Under the pieces are notes generated by a model, which worked only from the letters and a program-made list of their open reading frames with translations, did not search any database and was not told the DNA's origin. Positions 50,060-59,209 of a stretch of 64,000 nt of DNA are shown piece after piece. The stretch is from an uncultured Prochlorococcus sp. (GTDB lineage: Bacteria; Cyanobacteriota; Cyanobacteriia; PCC-6307; Cyanobiaceae). A program made the position numbers and the translations under genes. Position 1 is the first letter of the stretch, and the number at the start of each line of letters is the position of its first letter. Where the stretch lies: positions 1 through 64,000 of the forward strand of contig CACIYC010000001.1 of assembly GCA_902590775.1 (NCBI GenBank), written 5' to 3'.

Positions 50060-50521
50060 GTGATTATGAATTTAATTTTTTTTAAGGCGTTTTTATTCGT
50101 TGGATTTTTAGTCTCTAACCTTCCATCTTTTTCAGAGGAAATTAGTAATAAATATGAAGAATGCAATCAAGATACAGCATATAATGTCAACCCAATAAAA
50201 AAGCTTAATTGCTTAGATGCTAGTGATGCATTCCTTAACTCATTCTATTCTGACCATACTCCTCGTTCTTATCAATATCCTAACGATCGATTCTTTAAGC
50301 AAACATCATCAGCAAAATTATTGGGAGAATGGTTAGGATTTTATTCAACTAATAATTCACCAAAATTTGGTTTTCCAGATCAACGTATGAAGTATGATTC
50401 AAATAGTCTATCGGTTGAATTTAGTAGGCAAATATCTAAGATAACTAGAGATCCAATTTATACTGAAGATCTTTTTAATGGATTTAATTCAAGCATTTAT
50501 GAAGAGGAAACTTCTAGATGA
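50060..50521 (+). CDS. Hypothetical secreted protein in pilus locus
   Basis: Signal-peptide-like N-terminus (MNLIFFKAFLFVGFLVSNLPSFSEE) and soluble remainder; no family recognised. Confidence 0.7.
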   Translation: MIMNLIFFKAFLFVGFLVSNLPSFSEEISNKYEECNQDTAYNVNPIKKLNCLDASDAFLNSFYSDHTPRSYQYPNDRFFKQTSSAKLLGEWLGFYSTNNSPKFGFPDQRMKYDSNSLSVEFSRQISKITRDPIYTEDLFNGFNSSIYEEETSR

Positions 50522-51293
50522 GTCTAAACAGAAAAAATGCTTGACTTATAGCTTTAGCAATATTTAAGTTAAACTTTCTTTTGTTTTTAGTTTCTTTGAA
50601 TATTCTCTCTTTGAAGTCTAATATTTTATCTGCATTCTCTTCTTCCCCAATATCTATATATAATTTTGCGGCAATTTCTAAATCATACATACTTCTTTTT
50701 ATATTGCCTAACTCATAATTTATTATAGCTTTTGATAAAATAGCTTTTGGTTGTTTGGGTTCTTTTTTAATTGCTATTTTAAATATCTTTATAGCTTCTA
50801 AATATTTCTTATTTATGTAATAGGTTGCACCTAAGTTATTAAGCTTATCAATACTTACAGTTTCTTTTGTTATTCCAACTGCTTCAGATATATTGCTATT
50901 ATTAAGAGCTTCGTAGTCTATTATTGCTCCAGTCAGATCAGCTCCTCTAAAATCTGTATTATTTATTTTTGCTTCTTTCATATTTGATGCTCTAAGCGAA
51001 GTATTGACTAGTATTGTTTGGTTTAAGTTACTTCCTCGTAGGATCACTTCATCAAGTATGCTGCCACTTAAGTCACTATGACTTAGATCTGATTGAGATA
51101 AGTCTACTCCTCTTAAATCTAAATTAGTCATATTTATATTACTTAAATTGCATTGAATACATTTCTTGTCTTTTAGCACTTTGTTTATAGTAATATAAGG
51201 ATCTGCTAATATTTTGTAAGCTAATGTTCCACTAAAATCTGTTAGTAGAGTTATTATTAAGAGGCTCACTTTAAGAAAAGTATTCCTGCTCAT
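50514..51293 (-). CDS. Secreted pentapeptide-repeat plus TPR-like protein
   Basis: NLDLRGVDLSQSDLSHSDLSGSILDEVILRGSNLNQ... then LNNLGATYYINKKYLEAIKIFKIAIKKEPKQPKA TPR. Confidence 0.82.
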   Translation of the reverse strand: MSRNTFLKVSLLIITLLTDFSGTLAYKILADPYITINKVLKDKKCIQCNLSNINMTNLDLRGVDLSQSDLSHSDLSGSILDEVILRGSNLNQTILVNTSLRASNMKEAKINNTDFRGADLTGAIIDYEALNNSNISEAVGITKETVSIDKLNNLGATYYINKKYLEAIKIFKIAIKKEPKQPKAILSKAIINYELGNIKRSMYDLEIAAKLYIDIGEEENADKILDFKERIFKETKNKRKFNLNIAKAISQAFFLFRLI

Positions 51294-51382
51294 ATTAATT
51301 ATTTTTTATTTATAGAGTAATAATGTATAAATATACTCAAAATTTTCTCTGTAGTACTATCAATATATTATAAATTTGTCTA

Positions 51383-51991
51383 ATGTTATTTTTTAAGTTG
51401 CAAAAAAGAAATCTTGTCCGTGCTTTTGAGAATGATACCGAGGGTTTTACTATGCCTGAATTATTGGTTGTAATAGTACTTATTGCTTTGCTTGCTTCTT
51501 TTTCAGTCCCATCCTTATCTAGATGGATTAATAATGAGAGAAAAAATACTTATATAAATGAACTTAGGGATTTTATCCCACTTTTGCTTAGGGAATCGAG
51601 GAGGTGGGGAGGCAGTTGTTCAGTAAATATTAATAGATATATACCTTCAGGGGTAGAGGCTTCAGGCTTAAAGGTTAATTGCATAGGTATAGGTAAGGCG
51701 AGTCGAAATAATATTAAAAATGGTCCGAATATATCTAAGTTTATCTTTCAAGAAGCTAGTAGTGATTTTACAGTGACTCCTAAAGGCCAAATTTATACTT
51801 CAAACAATTCTCCAATAGTTTTTATTGTAGGAATGAGAGACGGGACAGGAAGAAATCAGCCAAAATGTATCGTATTTGAATTACCGGTTGGATCATCACG
51901 AACAGGACTATATACTCAAGCATCCTCTTTTTCCAGGTCAAGAAGTGGAAGTAGCATAAACCCTAGACTTAAGACTTCAAGTTGTAAATAA
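51383..51991 (+). CDS. Type IV pilin-like protein (GspH/FimT type)
   Basis: DTEGFTMPELLVVIVLIALLASFSVPSLSRW: class III signal (G|FTMPE). Confidence 0.9.
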   Translation: MLFFKLQKRNLVRAFENDTEGFTMPELLVVIVLIALLASFSVPSLSRWINNERKNTYINELRDFIPLLLRESRRWGGSCSVNINRYIPSGVEASGLKVNCIGIGKASRNNIKNGPNISKFIFQEASSDFTVTPKGQIYTSNNSPIVFIVGMRDGTGRNQPKCIVFELPVGSSRTGLYTQASSFSRSRSGSSINPRLKTSSCK

Positions 51992-52128
51992 TTTATAATT
52001 AAGAATGAACCATCTCTCACTTACTGATGTTTCATTGCTGAGGCTATGAGTATTTAAAAATTCAAAATTAAGTATTTTTTTCTTTTTTTTCACTCTTTGA
52101 CCTATAATTTTAAAAAATCTTTAAGTTT

Positions 52129-52680
52129 ATGTCGCTTACAACCTTAAAAGCAAGATTAATTCAGAGACTTCTTGAAAAGGATGAAGACAAGCAGTCTGGT
52201 TTTACACTTGTTGAACTAATTGTTGTTGTTGTTATTATTGGGATTTTATCCTCTATTGCTATTCCTAGTTTCCAGAATGCTAGTGACAAAGCAAAACAAA
52301 AAGAAGCTTCAGCAATTGTTGCTTCTTGGGTTAAAGCTGCCCAAGCTTTTTATACTGAAAATAGTGATTATCCAAGGAATGTAAGAGATTTAGGAGGGTA
52401 TGTAACTATCTCAGGATGTAGAACAACTGGGAAATGGTGCAAAACAGGAACCATGACTGACTATACAAATTCAACTCGAACATGGATTTATAGTCCAAGC
52501 GGAAACTTTCAGGTTTATATGGGTCGAAGAGGTAATCGCCTTGACATAAGAGCTAGACCTACAGGAACTTATTCCTCCTCTGGCTATGGAGTGACTGGTT
52601 GCTATAATTGGCAGTCAGGTGCAACAAAAGTAATAGATCAAACCAATAAAGGACCTAGTGTTCCTACTACTAATTGTTAA
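52129..52680 (+). CDS. pilA: Type IV major pilin-like protein (PilA)
   Basis: KQSGFTLVELIVVVVIIGILSSIAIPSFQNASDKAKQKEA. Confidence 0.93.
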   Translation: MSLTTLKARLIQRLLEKDEDKQSGFTLVELIVVVVIIGILSSIAIPSFQNASDKAKQKEASAIVASWVKAAQAFYTENSDYPRNVRDLGGYVTISGCRTTGKWCKTGTMTDYTNSTRTWIYSPSGNFQVYMGRRGNRLDIRARPTGTYSSSGYGVTGCYNWQSGATKVIDQTNKGPSVPTTNC

Positions 52681-52697
52681 AATACAAAAAATAAGCT

Positions 52698-54881
52698 TTG
52701 TTTGTCGTGAAGAGTTTCTTCATTAGAAAGAGTAATAATTTATTTAATGATCAAAGCGGTTTTGCTTTAACTCAAGTCCTAATAATATCTATTGGTTTGG
52801 CTATAGGTATTACCTCTCTTATATCATCTTCTATCCTAAGATTATCAACTTCTAAAACTAAAACATTAGAAAATAATTCAAGAAATTCAGCTTATGCAGC
52901 GATTGCAAATATACGTTCATTATTTAATAATACAAAGGGCCCATTTAACTATTATTGGCTTTCTAAGGTTTGCTCTTCCAATGTAAAAAATACTAATTCA
53001 GAATGCCCTTCATTTAATTCTTTTAGTGATAGAAATAATTGGCCTGGAATGCTTTCCCTTGGTAAGTTCCCAGATTTATCTAATCTTTTTTGGGTAGATA
53101 GTTACGATAAGTGGTGTCAAAAAAAGAATAATTCAAAAAACTCTAGATGTTTTGGGAGGCAGGTTGCACCAAAATGTACATATGCTGGGAAACTTAGATC
53201 AGCTCCTATTGACTGGATGAATTTAACAAATAAAATTAATTTTATTTTAGATTCATCAGAAGAGAAAGTTGGGAGAATTATACCAAAAGCATTTCAAGAG
53301 AATAAACAAAGTTATTTAATAAATTCAATAAATTATGTTGGTAAAGAGCATGGCGGAGAAAATACTATTTTTGTAGAGGGCTTTACTAGATCTAATTCAA
53401 ATAATCAGAAAAATATTACTTCTACTAATAAAATTAGAGTCACTATGGCTGTAAATAAAATTGTTCCAGACTCAGGATTTGCTTTTATTAGTGCTGGTGA
53501 AAATGAGAATGATAGAGATAATTCTTTGTTTTTAGGAAATCTTTCTGTAAATGGAAAAGGATCAATTCTTTGGAGGAGAAATGTTTATAAGAATTCTGAT
53601 TGTACTCAGATCCTTTCGAAAGTTAATGTGCAGCGACAAAATCAACTTCCAGATAATACTAAAAGCGAGGGAGGACTTTGGGTTCAGCCATTAGAATTTC
53701 CTTCTGAGCCTGAACATAAAATTGCTAGTAAAGCAAAAACACATAAATTGGATTCAGTATTTTGCTCTCCTTCAAATTGGACTGATAGGAGTTCAAAATG
53801 TACAGATCTAGATAATTTTTCAAGAGGAGGAACAAATAATGGAAAAGTAGAAATTGACAATCTTTTTGTTCAAGGAGACGGGGCAGTTTTCTCGGTTACT
53901 ACAAATGAAAACAATAGGGTTACTTTGGTTTTTAATGGAGATGTGGAAATTAGCAATAATGGTAAATTTTGCCATAGGCATAATCGCGGAGGAGCTTGTG
54001 GAAGTGGAAAACCTGAAAATCTAACAATTATGTTTAAACAACCTAATTCTGCTAAACAAGAAATATTTTGTGAGACTAAAGGAGGAGGGATGACTTTGGC
54101 TAATGGTTTTAATTCAGGGAATCATACTTTTGTCCTTAGCAGTACAGGTAAAAAAAGTTCAGAAAAATTTAGTGGTTTTATTTATGGACCTACTACGACA
54201 TTAACAACTGCAAAAGTTGATAATGATTATTATCAACTACCTAATTCATATACTAGGCAAATTGTTATTTCCAGAGGAGCCTATGGAATTGTTACTAATC
54301 CCCATGGATCCACTTCATCTGAAAAGAGTCCAAAATCTATTAGATATAATGGAAGAAAAATTGCTTTTAGTAATCAGCGAATACCTGCTGGTTCTGTTCA
54401 TTTATTAGGCTGGAAAATTATAGCTGCTGGGAATAGACAAGGTGGATATCAGATTCCTCCTAACAATCCTATGGATACTATGATTCTTCTTTGGTATCCG
54501 CATTATAATTATTATAGGCTTTATGGGCTAAATGATAGCCATTCAAGCCATGCTGACTTGATAGTTCAGGCTCCTGGGAAGACAGCTATGATCAATATAG
54601 GTACAAACTTAAATAAAAAGAATCCTTATGGAGTTAGATGGTTAGATTATTATGGAATAAAATTAAATAAATCAAATAACACTAATCCCGTAAAGATAAA
54701 TGGAGTAGCTTGGATGAAGAATTTATGTTTAGATAAGGGACCAGTCATATGGGATTTTGATAAGAAAACTCCTAAAGAGCTTGAGAAAAGATATACACAG
54801 GAAATTAAATTTGGAGTTCCTTATTATCGTTCTAAAGTGATAACAGCATGGGATACATTAAGAGATTTTGACAGTCCTTAA
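52698..54881 (+). CDS. Giant pilin-like protein lacking Glu5 (PilX/GspK-like position)
   Basis: NDQSGFALTQVLIISIGLAIGITSLISSSILRL N-terminus with Gln in place of Glu5; 727 aa. ORF-track start is a non-ATG codon. Confidence 0.75.
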   Translation: MFVVKSFFIRKSNNLFNDQSGFALTQVLIISIGLAIGITSLISSSILRLSTSKTKTLENNSRNSAYAAIANIRSLFNNTKGPFNYYWLSKVCSSNVKNTNSECPSFNSFSDRNNWPGMLSLGKFPDLSNLFWVDSYDKWCQKKNNSKNSRCFGRQVAPKCTYAGKLRSAPIDWMNLTNKINFILDSSEEKVGRIIPKAFQENKQSYLINSINYVGKEHGGENTIFVEGFTRSNSNNQKNITSTNKIRVTMAVNKIVPDSGFAFISAGENENDRDNSLFLGNLSVNGKGSILWRRNVYKNSDCTQILSKVNVQRQNQLPDNTKSEGGLWVQPLEFPSEPEHKIASKAKTHKLDSVFCSPSNWTDRSSKCTDLDNFSRGGTNNGKVEIDNLFVQGDGAVFSVTTNENNRVTLVFNGDVEISNNGKFCHRHNRGGACGSGKPENLTIMFKQPNSAKQEIFCETKGGGMTLANGFNSGNHTFVLSSTGKKSSEKFSGFIYGPTTTLTTAKVDNDYYQLPNSYTRQIVISRGAYGIVTNPHGSTSSEKSPKSIRYNGRKIAFSNQRIPAGSVHLLGWKIIAAGNRQGGYQIPPNNPMDTMILLWYPHYNYYRLYGLNDSHSSHADLIVQAPGKTAMINIGTNLNKKNPYGVRWLDYYGIKLNKSNNTNPVKINGVAWMKNLCLDKGPVIWDFDKKTPKELEKRYTQEIKFGVPYYRSKVITAWDTLRDFDSP

Positions 54882-55482
54882 AATGCAAAATATGAGAAAA
54901 AGCATAGTTAAATTTGCCAATAAACATGATGATGCTTTTGGTCTTACAGAATCTATAATAAGCATTTTGTTATTATCACTTGTAGTCTCATATGCCACTG
55001 TATTTATTTCAAAAAGGTTGCAAATAATCCATAATGCAAATCTTATTAGTGCAATTAATGACGAAATTTATAGAGATACTCAAAAATTAAAATTTGAGTT
55101 GTGGAGGGAACATCTTGTAATATCTAAAAATTCTGCATTAGTATCATCTTTTTATGATGTTAATACTCCAGCAAACCGAAAGTATTGTTCGGATATAGGA
55201 AATACTTTACCTTTACTTCCTAGCTGGAATCCTACCAAGTGGACACCTAATGAAGACAATAATACTGTCTCAGGTCAATTAAGAAACTCAATTTTTAAAG
55301 GGAAGCCTATTACTATAACCAGAAAGTTAGAGACTTCTAGTCCTTTTGATTTGAATTATACTCATTTAGATAAAAGTCTTGCAAAATTAGTATATATAGT
55401 TGATTTTAAAGGAATTTCTAAGGTATGGAGTAGTATTGACTTAGTAAGTGATGCCCATAGTTGGTGCGATGCAAATGGTTAG
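54868..55482 (+). CDS. Minor pilin-like protein (Ala at -1)
   Basis: HDDAFGLTESIISILLLSLVVSYATVFISKRL: A|FGLTE followed by hydrophobic helix; overlaps the genes on both sides. Start may be the ATG of MQNMRK. Confidence 0.75.
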   Translation: MTVLKMQNMRKSIVKFANKHDDAFGLTESIISILLLSLVVSYATVFISKRLQIIHNANLISAINDEIYRDTQKLKFELWREHLVISKNSALVSSFYDVNTPANRKYCSDIGNTLPLLPSWNPTKWTPNEDNNTVSGQLRNSIFKGKPITITRKLETSSPFDLNYTHLDKSLAKLVYIVDFKGISKVWSSIDLVSDAHSWCDANG

Positions 55483-56851
55483 TTCCTTGAATGTTATTTT
55501 AAAAAGATATTGTAGATTAATTACTAATAATTTTTTATCTGATGAAGGTTTTACATTATCTGAACTCTTAGTTTCTTCAACTATTTCAATTATAGTCATT
55601 GCTTCGGGATATGCACTAAGTATGGTTGCTATTAATGCTAATTCTACAGACAAGGCTAGGATTGCTTTAAATAATAAAATTGATAATAGTTTAAATTATC
55701 TTCTTGATGAGATACAAAGTGGTAGAAGTCTAATTAAAGATAAAAGCAAGTTGCCTGATTCATGTAAGAATTTTGAAGGTAATCATTTTGTTTTGGGCGT
55801 TTATCTTCCGAAGCAGGCAATAAAAAGAGGCGATTATTCTAATACGGTTAATTCATGGCAATCAGTTAATTGTCCAATCATATATTCTCTGAAACAGGAG
55901 ATCCAAAAGAAAACTGGGCAGCCTATTACATATAAACTGTTAAGGAAAGGTCCTTCAATTGATAAAAAAGGTTTTTATACTAGCGCTAACCCTTCAACAA
56001 CAGTAATAACAGATTCTATTGATAAATCTCCTATGGATGATTTACTTTGCAGCCCTAAATGGGACAAAAAAATCATTAAAGGTTTAATTATTTGTTTTGA
56101 TCCAGATTTGAAATCTGCTGAAATAGCAATTTCTGCTAGAAATACAATAACGCCTGTGAGAAATGTTGTTAACAGGCAAACATCTGGTTCTTTCTCAAGG
56201 ATTTTTGAACGAGAAATAATGGGTAATATTCCAGTTGAGGGCGGAGGTTCTCAATGTAATACTGGCTGTTCATGTAATTATTATGGAACCCAAATTAGAA
56301 GTGATAGGGTTAATTTTACTATTGATACTTCTGGATCGATGGGATGGTATCGCATTAATGGAAAGTCTTTGATGGAGCATGCTAAGACTGAAACAATAAG
56401 ATTAATTGAATGCTTGAAGGATGGAACAAAGTTGTCAATAAATGGTTTTGATCACCGACAAAATTATTGCTTTAAAAGACCTATTACAATTAATAGTTAT
56501 TGGAAGAATAAAGCTATTAATTGTGTTTCTAAAATGTATGCTTATGGAGGAACAAATCCTTGGTCAGGTTTAAATAAAGATATTCAAGATCAAGATGTTG
56601 GACAAATTATTATTTTGTCAGATGGGCAAACTTATCCACCACCCTATGGGAGATGTTTTTATGATGGCAGAGTTGGTTGGCATGCAGATTGTTATGCAAG
56701 ATATAACGAACAAGTCCGAGATAATACTCCAGGAGGCAAGGTAACGTTTGATACTATATCACTTTGGAATAATTTTTGTGGCACTCAAGATTATCAATGG
56801 CTAGGCAGGTTGGCCGCAAAAAATGATGGTGAATGTAGCTTAATAAAATAA
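55475..56851 (+). CDS. Modular minor pilin with C-terminal von Willebrand factor A domain
   Basis: SDEGFTLSELLVSSTISIIVIASGYALSMVAI prepilin signal; FTIDTSGSMGW (DxSxS), YAYGGTNPWSG (Thr), IILSDGQTY (Asp) complete MIDAS. Start ATG (MVSSLNV) overlaps the previous stop codon. Confidence 0.88.
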   Translation: MVSSLNVILKRYCRLITNNFLSDEGFTLSELLVSSTISIIVIASGYALSMVAINANSTDKARIALNNKIDNSLNYLLDEIQSGRSLIKDKSKLPDSCKNFEGNHFVLGVYLPKQAIKRGDYSNTVNSWQSVNCPIIYSLKQEIQKKTGQPITYKLLRKGPSIDKKGFYTSANPSTTVITDSIDKSPMDDLLCSPKWDKKIIKGLIICFDPDLKSAEIAISARNTITPVRNVVNRQTSGSFSRIFEREIMGNIPVEGGGSQCNTGCSCNYYGTQIRSDRVNFTIDTSGSMGWYRINGKSLMEHAKTETIRLIECLKDGTKLSINGFDHRQNYCFKRPITINSYWKNKAINCVSKMYAYGGTNPWSGLNKDIQDQDVGQIIILSDGQTYPPPYGRCFYDGRVGWHADCYARYNEQVRDNTPGGKVTFDTISLWNNFCGTQDYQWLGRLAAKNDGECSLIK

Positions 56852-56865
56852 TTATTTTCTACTAG

Positions 56866-59142
56866 TTATTCCTCATTTCCATATATTAATTGTTTAGCAT
56901 CTTTAGTGCTTGGTTGGTACTTAGATGAAGTCTTAGTTAAAGAGCTTTGACTATCTTTAAGTATTTGCGGAGTTACTAAGATAACTAACTCTCTTTTTGT
57001 TTGTCCAGAGACTGAGTTTCTAAAGAATTGACCAATTAAAGGAATATCTCCAAAGAAGGGAAATTTTGTTATTGTTTCTTTGTCTTCTGTATTTAAAACA
57101 CCAGTAAGAATTAATGTATGGCCATCTCTAACTCTTATTGATCCAGTATCTAATCTTCTGACTGAAAGTAAATCAATATCTCCACATCCAGAAATAGTTC
57201 TTTTCTCAGATGTTGCAGAAACTGCAGGAGATAATGCGAAGGTTACAAATCCATTATCATCAACTCTAACTATTCTTGCTCCAAATGTAAGACCTGCAAG
57301 GCCATATTCAAATGAAGGAATTGAAGATTCTCCTTCAGAAGAACAGTTTACTGGAACTTGAGTACCTACTATTACAAATCCCTCATTGCCGTATGTTCTA
57401 CCAATAGATCCAGTTTTTAGAATAGAATCTAAATCACTTAGTACTACTTCCTGACCACCAGTTTTACCTGGAAATTCGTTTAAAATTAAAGTTGGACTAG
57501 CTAAAATCTTAGTGTTTGCTGATACTATTTCTGAGGTAAGAAAATCTACAAAGTTTTCATCTGGCATTAAACCAATTGGATTATTTCTAGTTCTTCTGTT
57601 ATATACATAGCCATCTGTTGTAGGAGTAGAAGTTGTATCAGTTGTAAATTGCTGTACTGTTTGAGCATCACTAAAGTCGGTACTATTGGCAGGTAGATAT
57701 TTACCAAAGGCACCTAATAGTTTTCCTTGATCATTTACTATGAAATTATTATTTTGTCTTAAGGCCCAACTATTTTTTAGTTCATTGTTATCGCTTAAAT
57801 TAACATCTAAAACTTTTATAGAAATAGCTACTTGACGTTGCCTTAAGTCTAGTTTTTTTAGGAATCCTTCGGCTACATTAACTAAATCTTTGGAACCAAT
57901 CATAGTTATAGTTTGAAGTCTGTCGTCTGTTGTAGCAATTAAGCCAACTAGTGGACCTATCTCAGACCCATAAACTTGAACGGTTGTTTTTGAACCACTT
58001 GTAGTAGTAGAAGAAGATGCACCTCCACTAACAGTTTCAGATTGAGTAGAGCCTTGAGTTATAGCTGTAGTAATAGTTGAAGTACGCGTTACTTTCGCAC
58101 CTAAATTAGCCAAATAAGAGGCAGCAGCATTTGCTGTTGTTTGATTTAATCTGTAGATTTTAGATATTCTTTCCGTGAAAGCAGTTTCTCTAACATTAGG
58201 ACCTACATAAACTATATCCTTGTCAGTTCTTGCTTGAAGTCCGCTTGCAATTAATAAAGAATTAAATGCTACTGAAAATGGTTTATTATCTATTGTAAGA
58301 GTAATTAATCTTGGGCTATCTGCATTTGATTCATCATCATCATCTGATGATGTCTGTTGATCTGGCGAACCAATACCACTAGATAAGGAAGTGCTTTGAT
58401 TAGATGTACTTAATGAATTAGATATTGTTGATTTTGAGATATAAGATGGATCACTTTTAACCCAAACATAACTATAAGTGGATTTAGAAAGTAAAAATTC
58501 GATTGCTTTTTTTGCTGGTGTTTGTTTGAAAACTAAACTTACTGTTGGTCCTTTTAAATTTAGAAGATTTGGGTTTTCTATGATTGTAGTGCCAATTGCC
58601 ATATCTCCAAGAGGAGGAGCTGTAGCTCTATTTATAGACTTTTTAAAGAATGTTTTTATTGGTGTGATTTTAAAAATATTATTTTTATTAAATGATAATT
58701 GTGATAAAGGTAATTTGAATTTTAGATTTAAACGATCATCTATATTTTCAATTCTTAATGTTGTTAGATCAATCGTTTCTGTAAATTGTACTGTAATTAA
58801 CAACTTGTCGTTAAAACTCTTCATGGAGGCATTTTCGACTCCTAATGAAGGCTTGGATATACTTTGAGGTGGCTGTTTATAAGGTTCTTCAAAATAAAGT
58901 GATAATATATTTCCTTCTAATACTTTGGAATATTTATTATTTGAAGAAATATTGCTAATTTGAAGTGATGTAAAATTATTTTTGCTTTGTAAATAGAAAT
59001 TTGGCTTAATTGAAACTAATTCCTCAGAGATAGGAGTTAGATTGGCTATATCTAGTTTATATCTATTATTTAAATTATCTGGAGAAGCTGGGCTATTCCA
59101 GAACATAAGCATAAATAAACAAAATGATGTTCTTTTATGCAT
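56866..59142 (-). CDS. pilQ: Type IV pilus secretin PilQ
   Basis: AMIN-like N-domain, secretin core VRDGHTLILTGVLNTEDKETITKFPFFGDIPLIGQFFRNSVSGQTKRELVILVTPQIL. Confidence 0.95.
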   Translation of the reverse strand: MHKRTSFCLFMLMFWNSPASPDNLNNRYKLDIANLTPISEELVSIKPNFYLQSKNNFTSLQISNISSNNKYSKVLEGNILSLYFEEPYKQPPQSISKPSLGVENASMKSFNDKLLITVQFTETIDLTTLRIENIDDRLNLKFKLPLSQLSFNKNNIFKITPIKTFFKKSINRATAPPLGDMAIGTTIIENPNLLNLKGPTVSLVFKQTPAKKAIEFLLSKSTYSYVWVKSDPSYISKSTISNSLSTSNQSTSLSSGIGSPDQQTSSDDDDESNADSPRLITLTIDNKPFSVAFNSLLIASGLQARTDKDIVYVGPNVRETAFTERISKIYRLNQTTANAAASYLANLGAKVTRTSTITTAITQGSTQSETVSGGASSSTTTSGSKTTVQVYGSEIGPLVGLIATTDDRLQTITMIGSKDLVNVAEGFLKKLDLRQRQVAISIKVLDVNLSDNNELKNSWALRQNNNFIVNDQGKLLGAFGKYLPANSTDFSDAQTVQQFTTDTTSTPTTDGYVYNRRTRNNPIGLMPDENFVDFLTSEIVSANTKILASPTLILNEFPGKTGGQEVVLSDLDSILKTGSIGRTYGNEGFVIVGTQVPVNCSSEGESSIPSFEYGLAGLTFGARIVRVDDNGFVTFALSPAVSATSEKRTISGCGDIDLLSVRRLDTGSIRVRDGHTLILTGVLNTEDKETITKFPFFGDIPLIGQFFRNSVSGQTKRELVILVTPQILKDSQSSLTKTSSKYQPSTKDAKQLIYGNEE

Positions 59143-59209
59143 TTAAAAATTTTTAATTAGAAAACTATTCATAATTTAGCAGAAATATTCAAATAGTCCA
59201 AAAGTATTT

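Noticed and set aside
58330-58352. CATCATCATCTGATGATG inverted repeat in pilQ
   Set aside because: Low-complexity Asp-codon tract (SDDDDES); stem follows from the codon repeat.
58478-58867. 129-aa plus-strand ORF inside pilQ
   Set aside because: Antisense to the secretin; hydrophobicity derives from the complementary frame.
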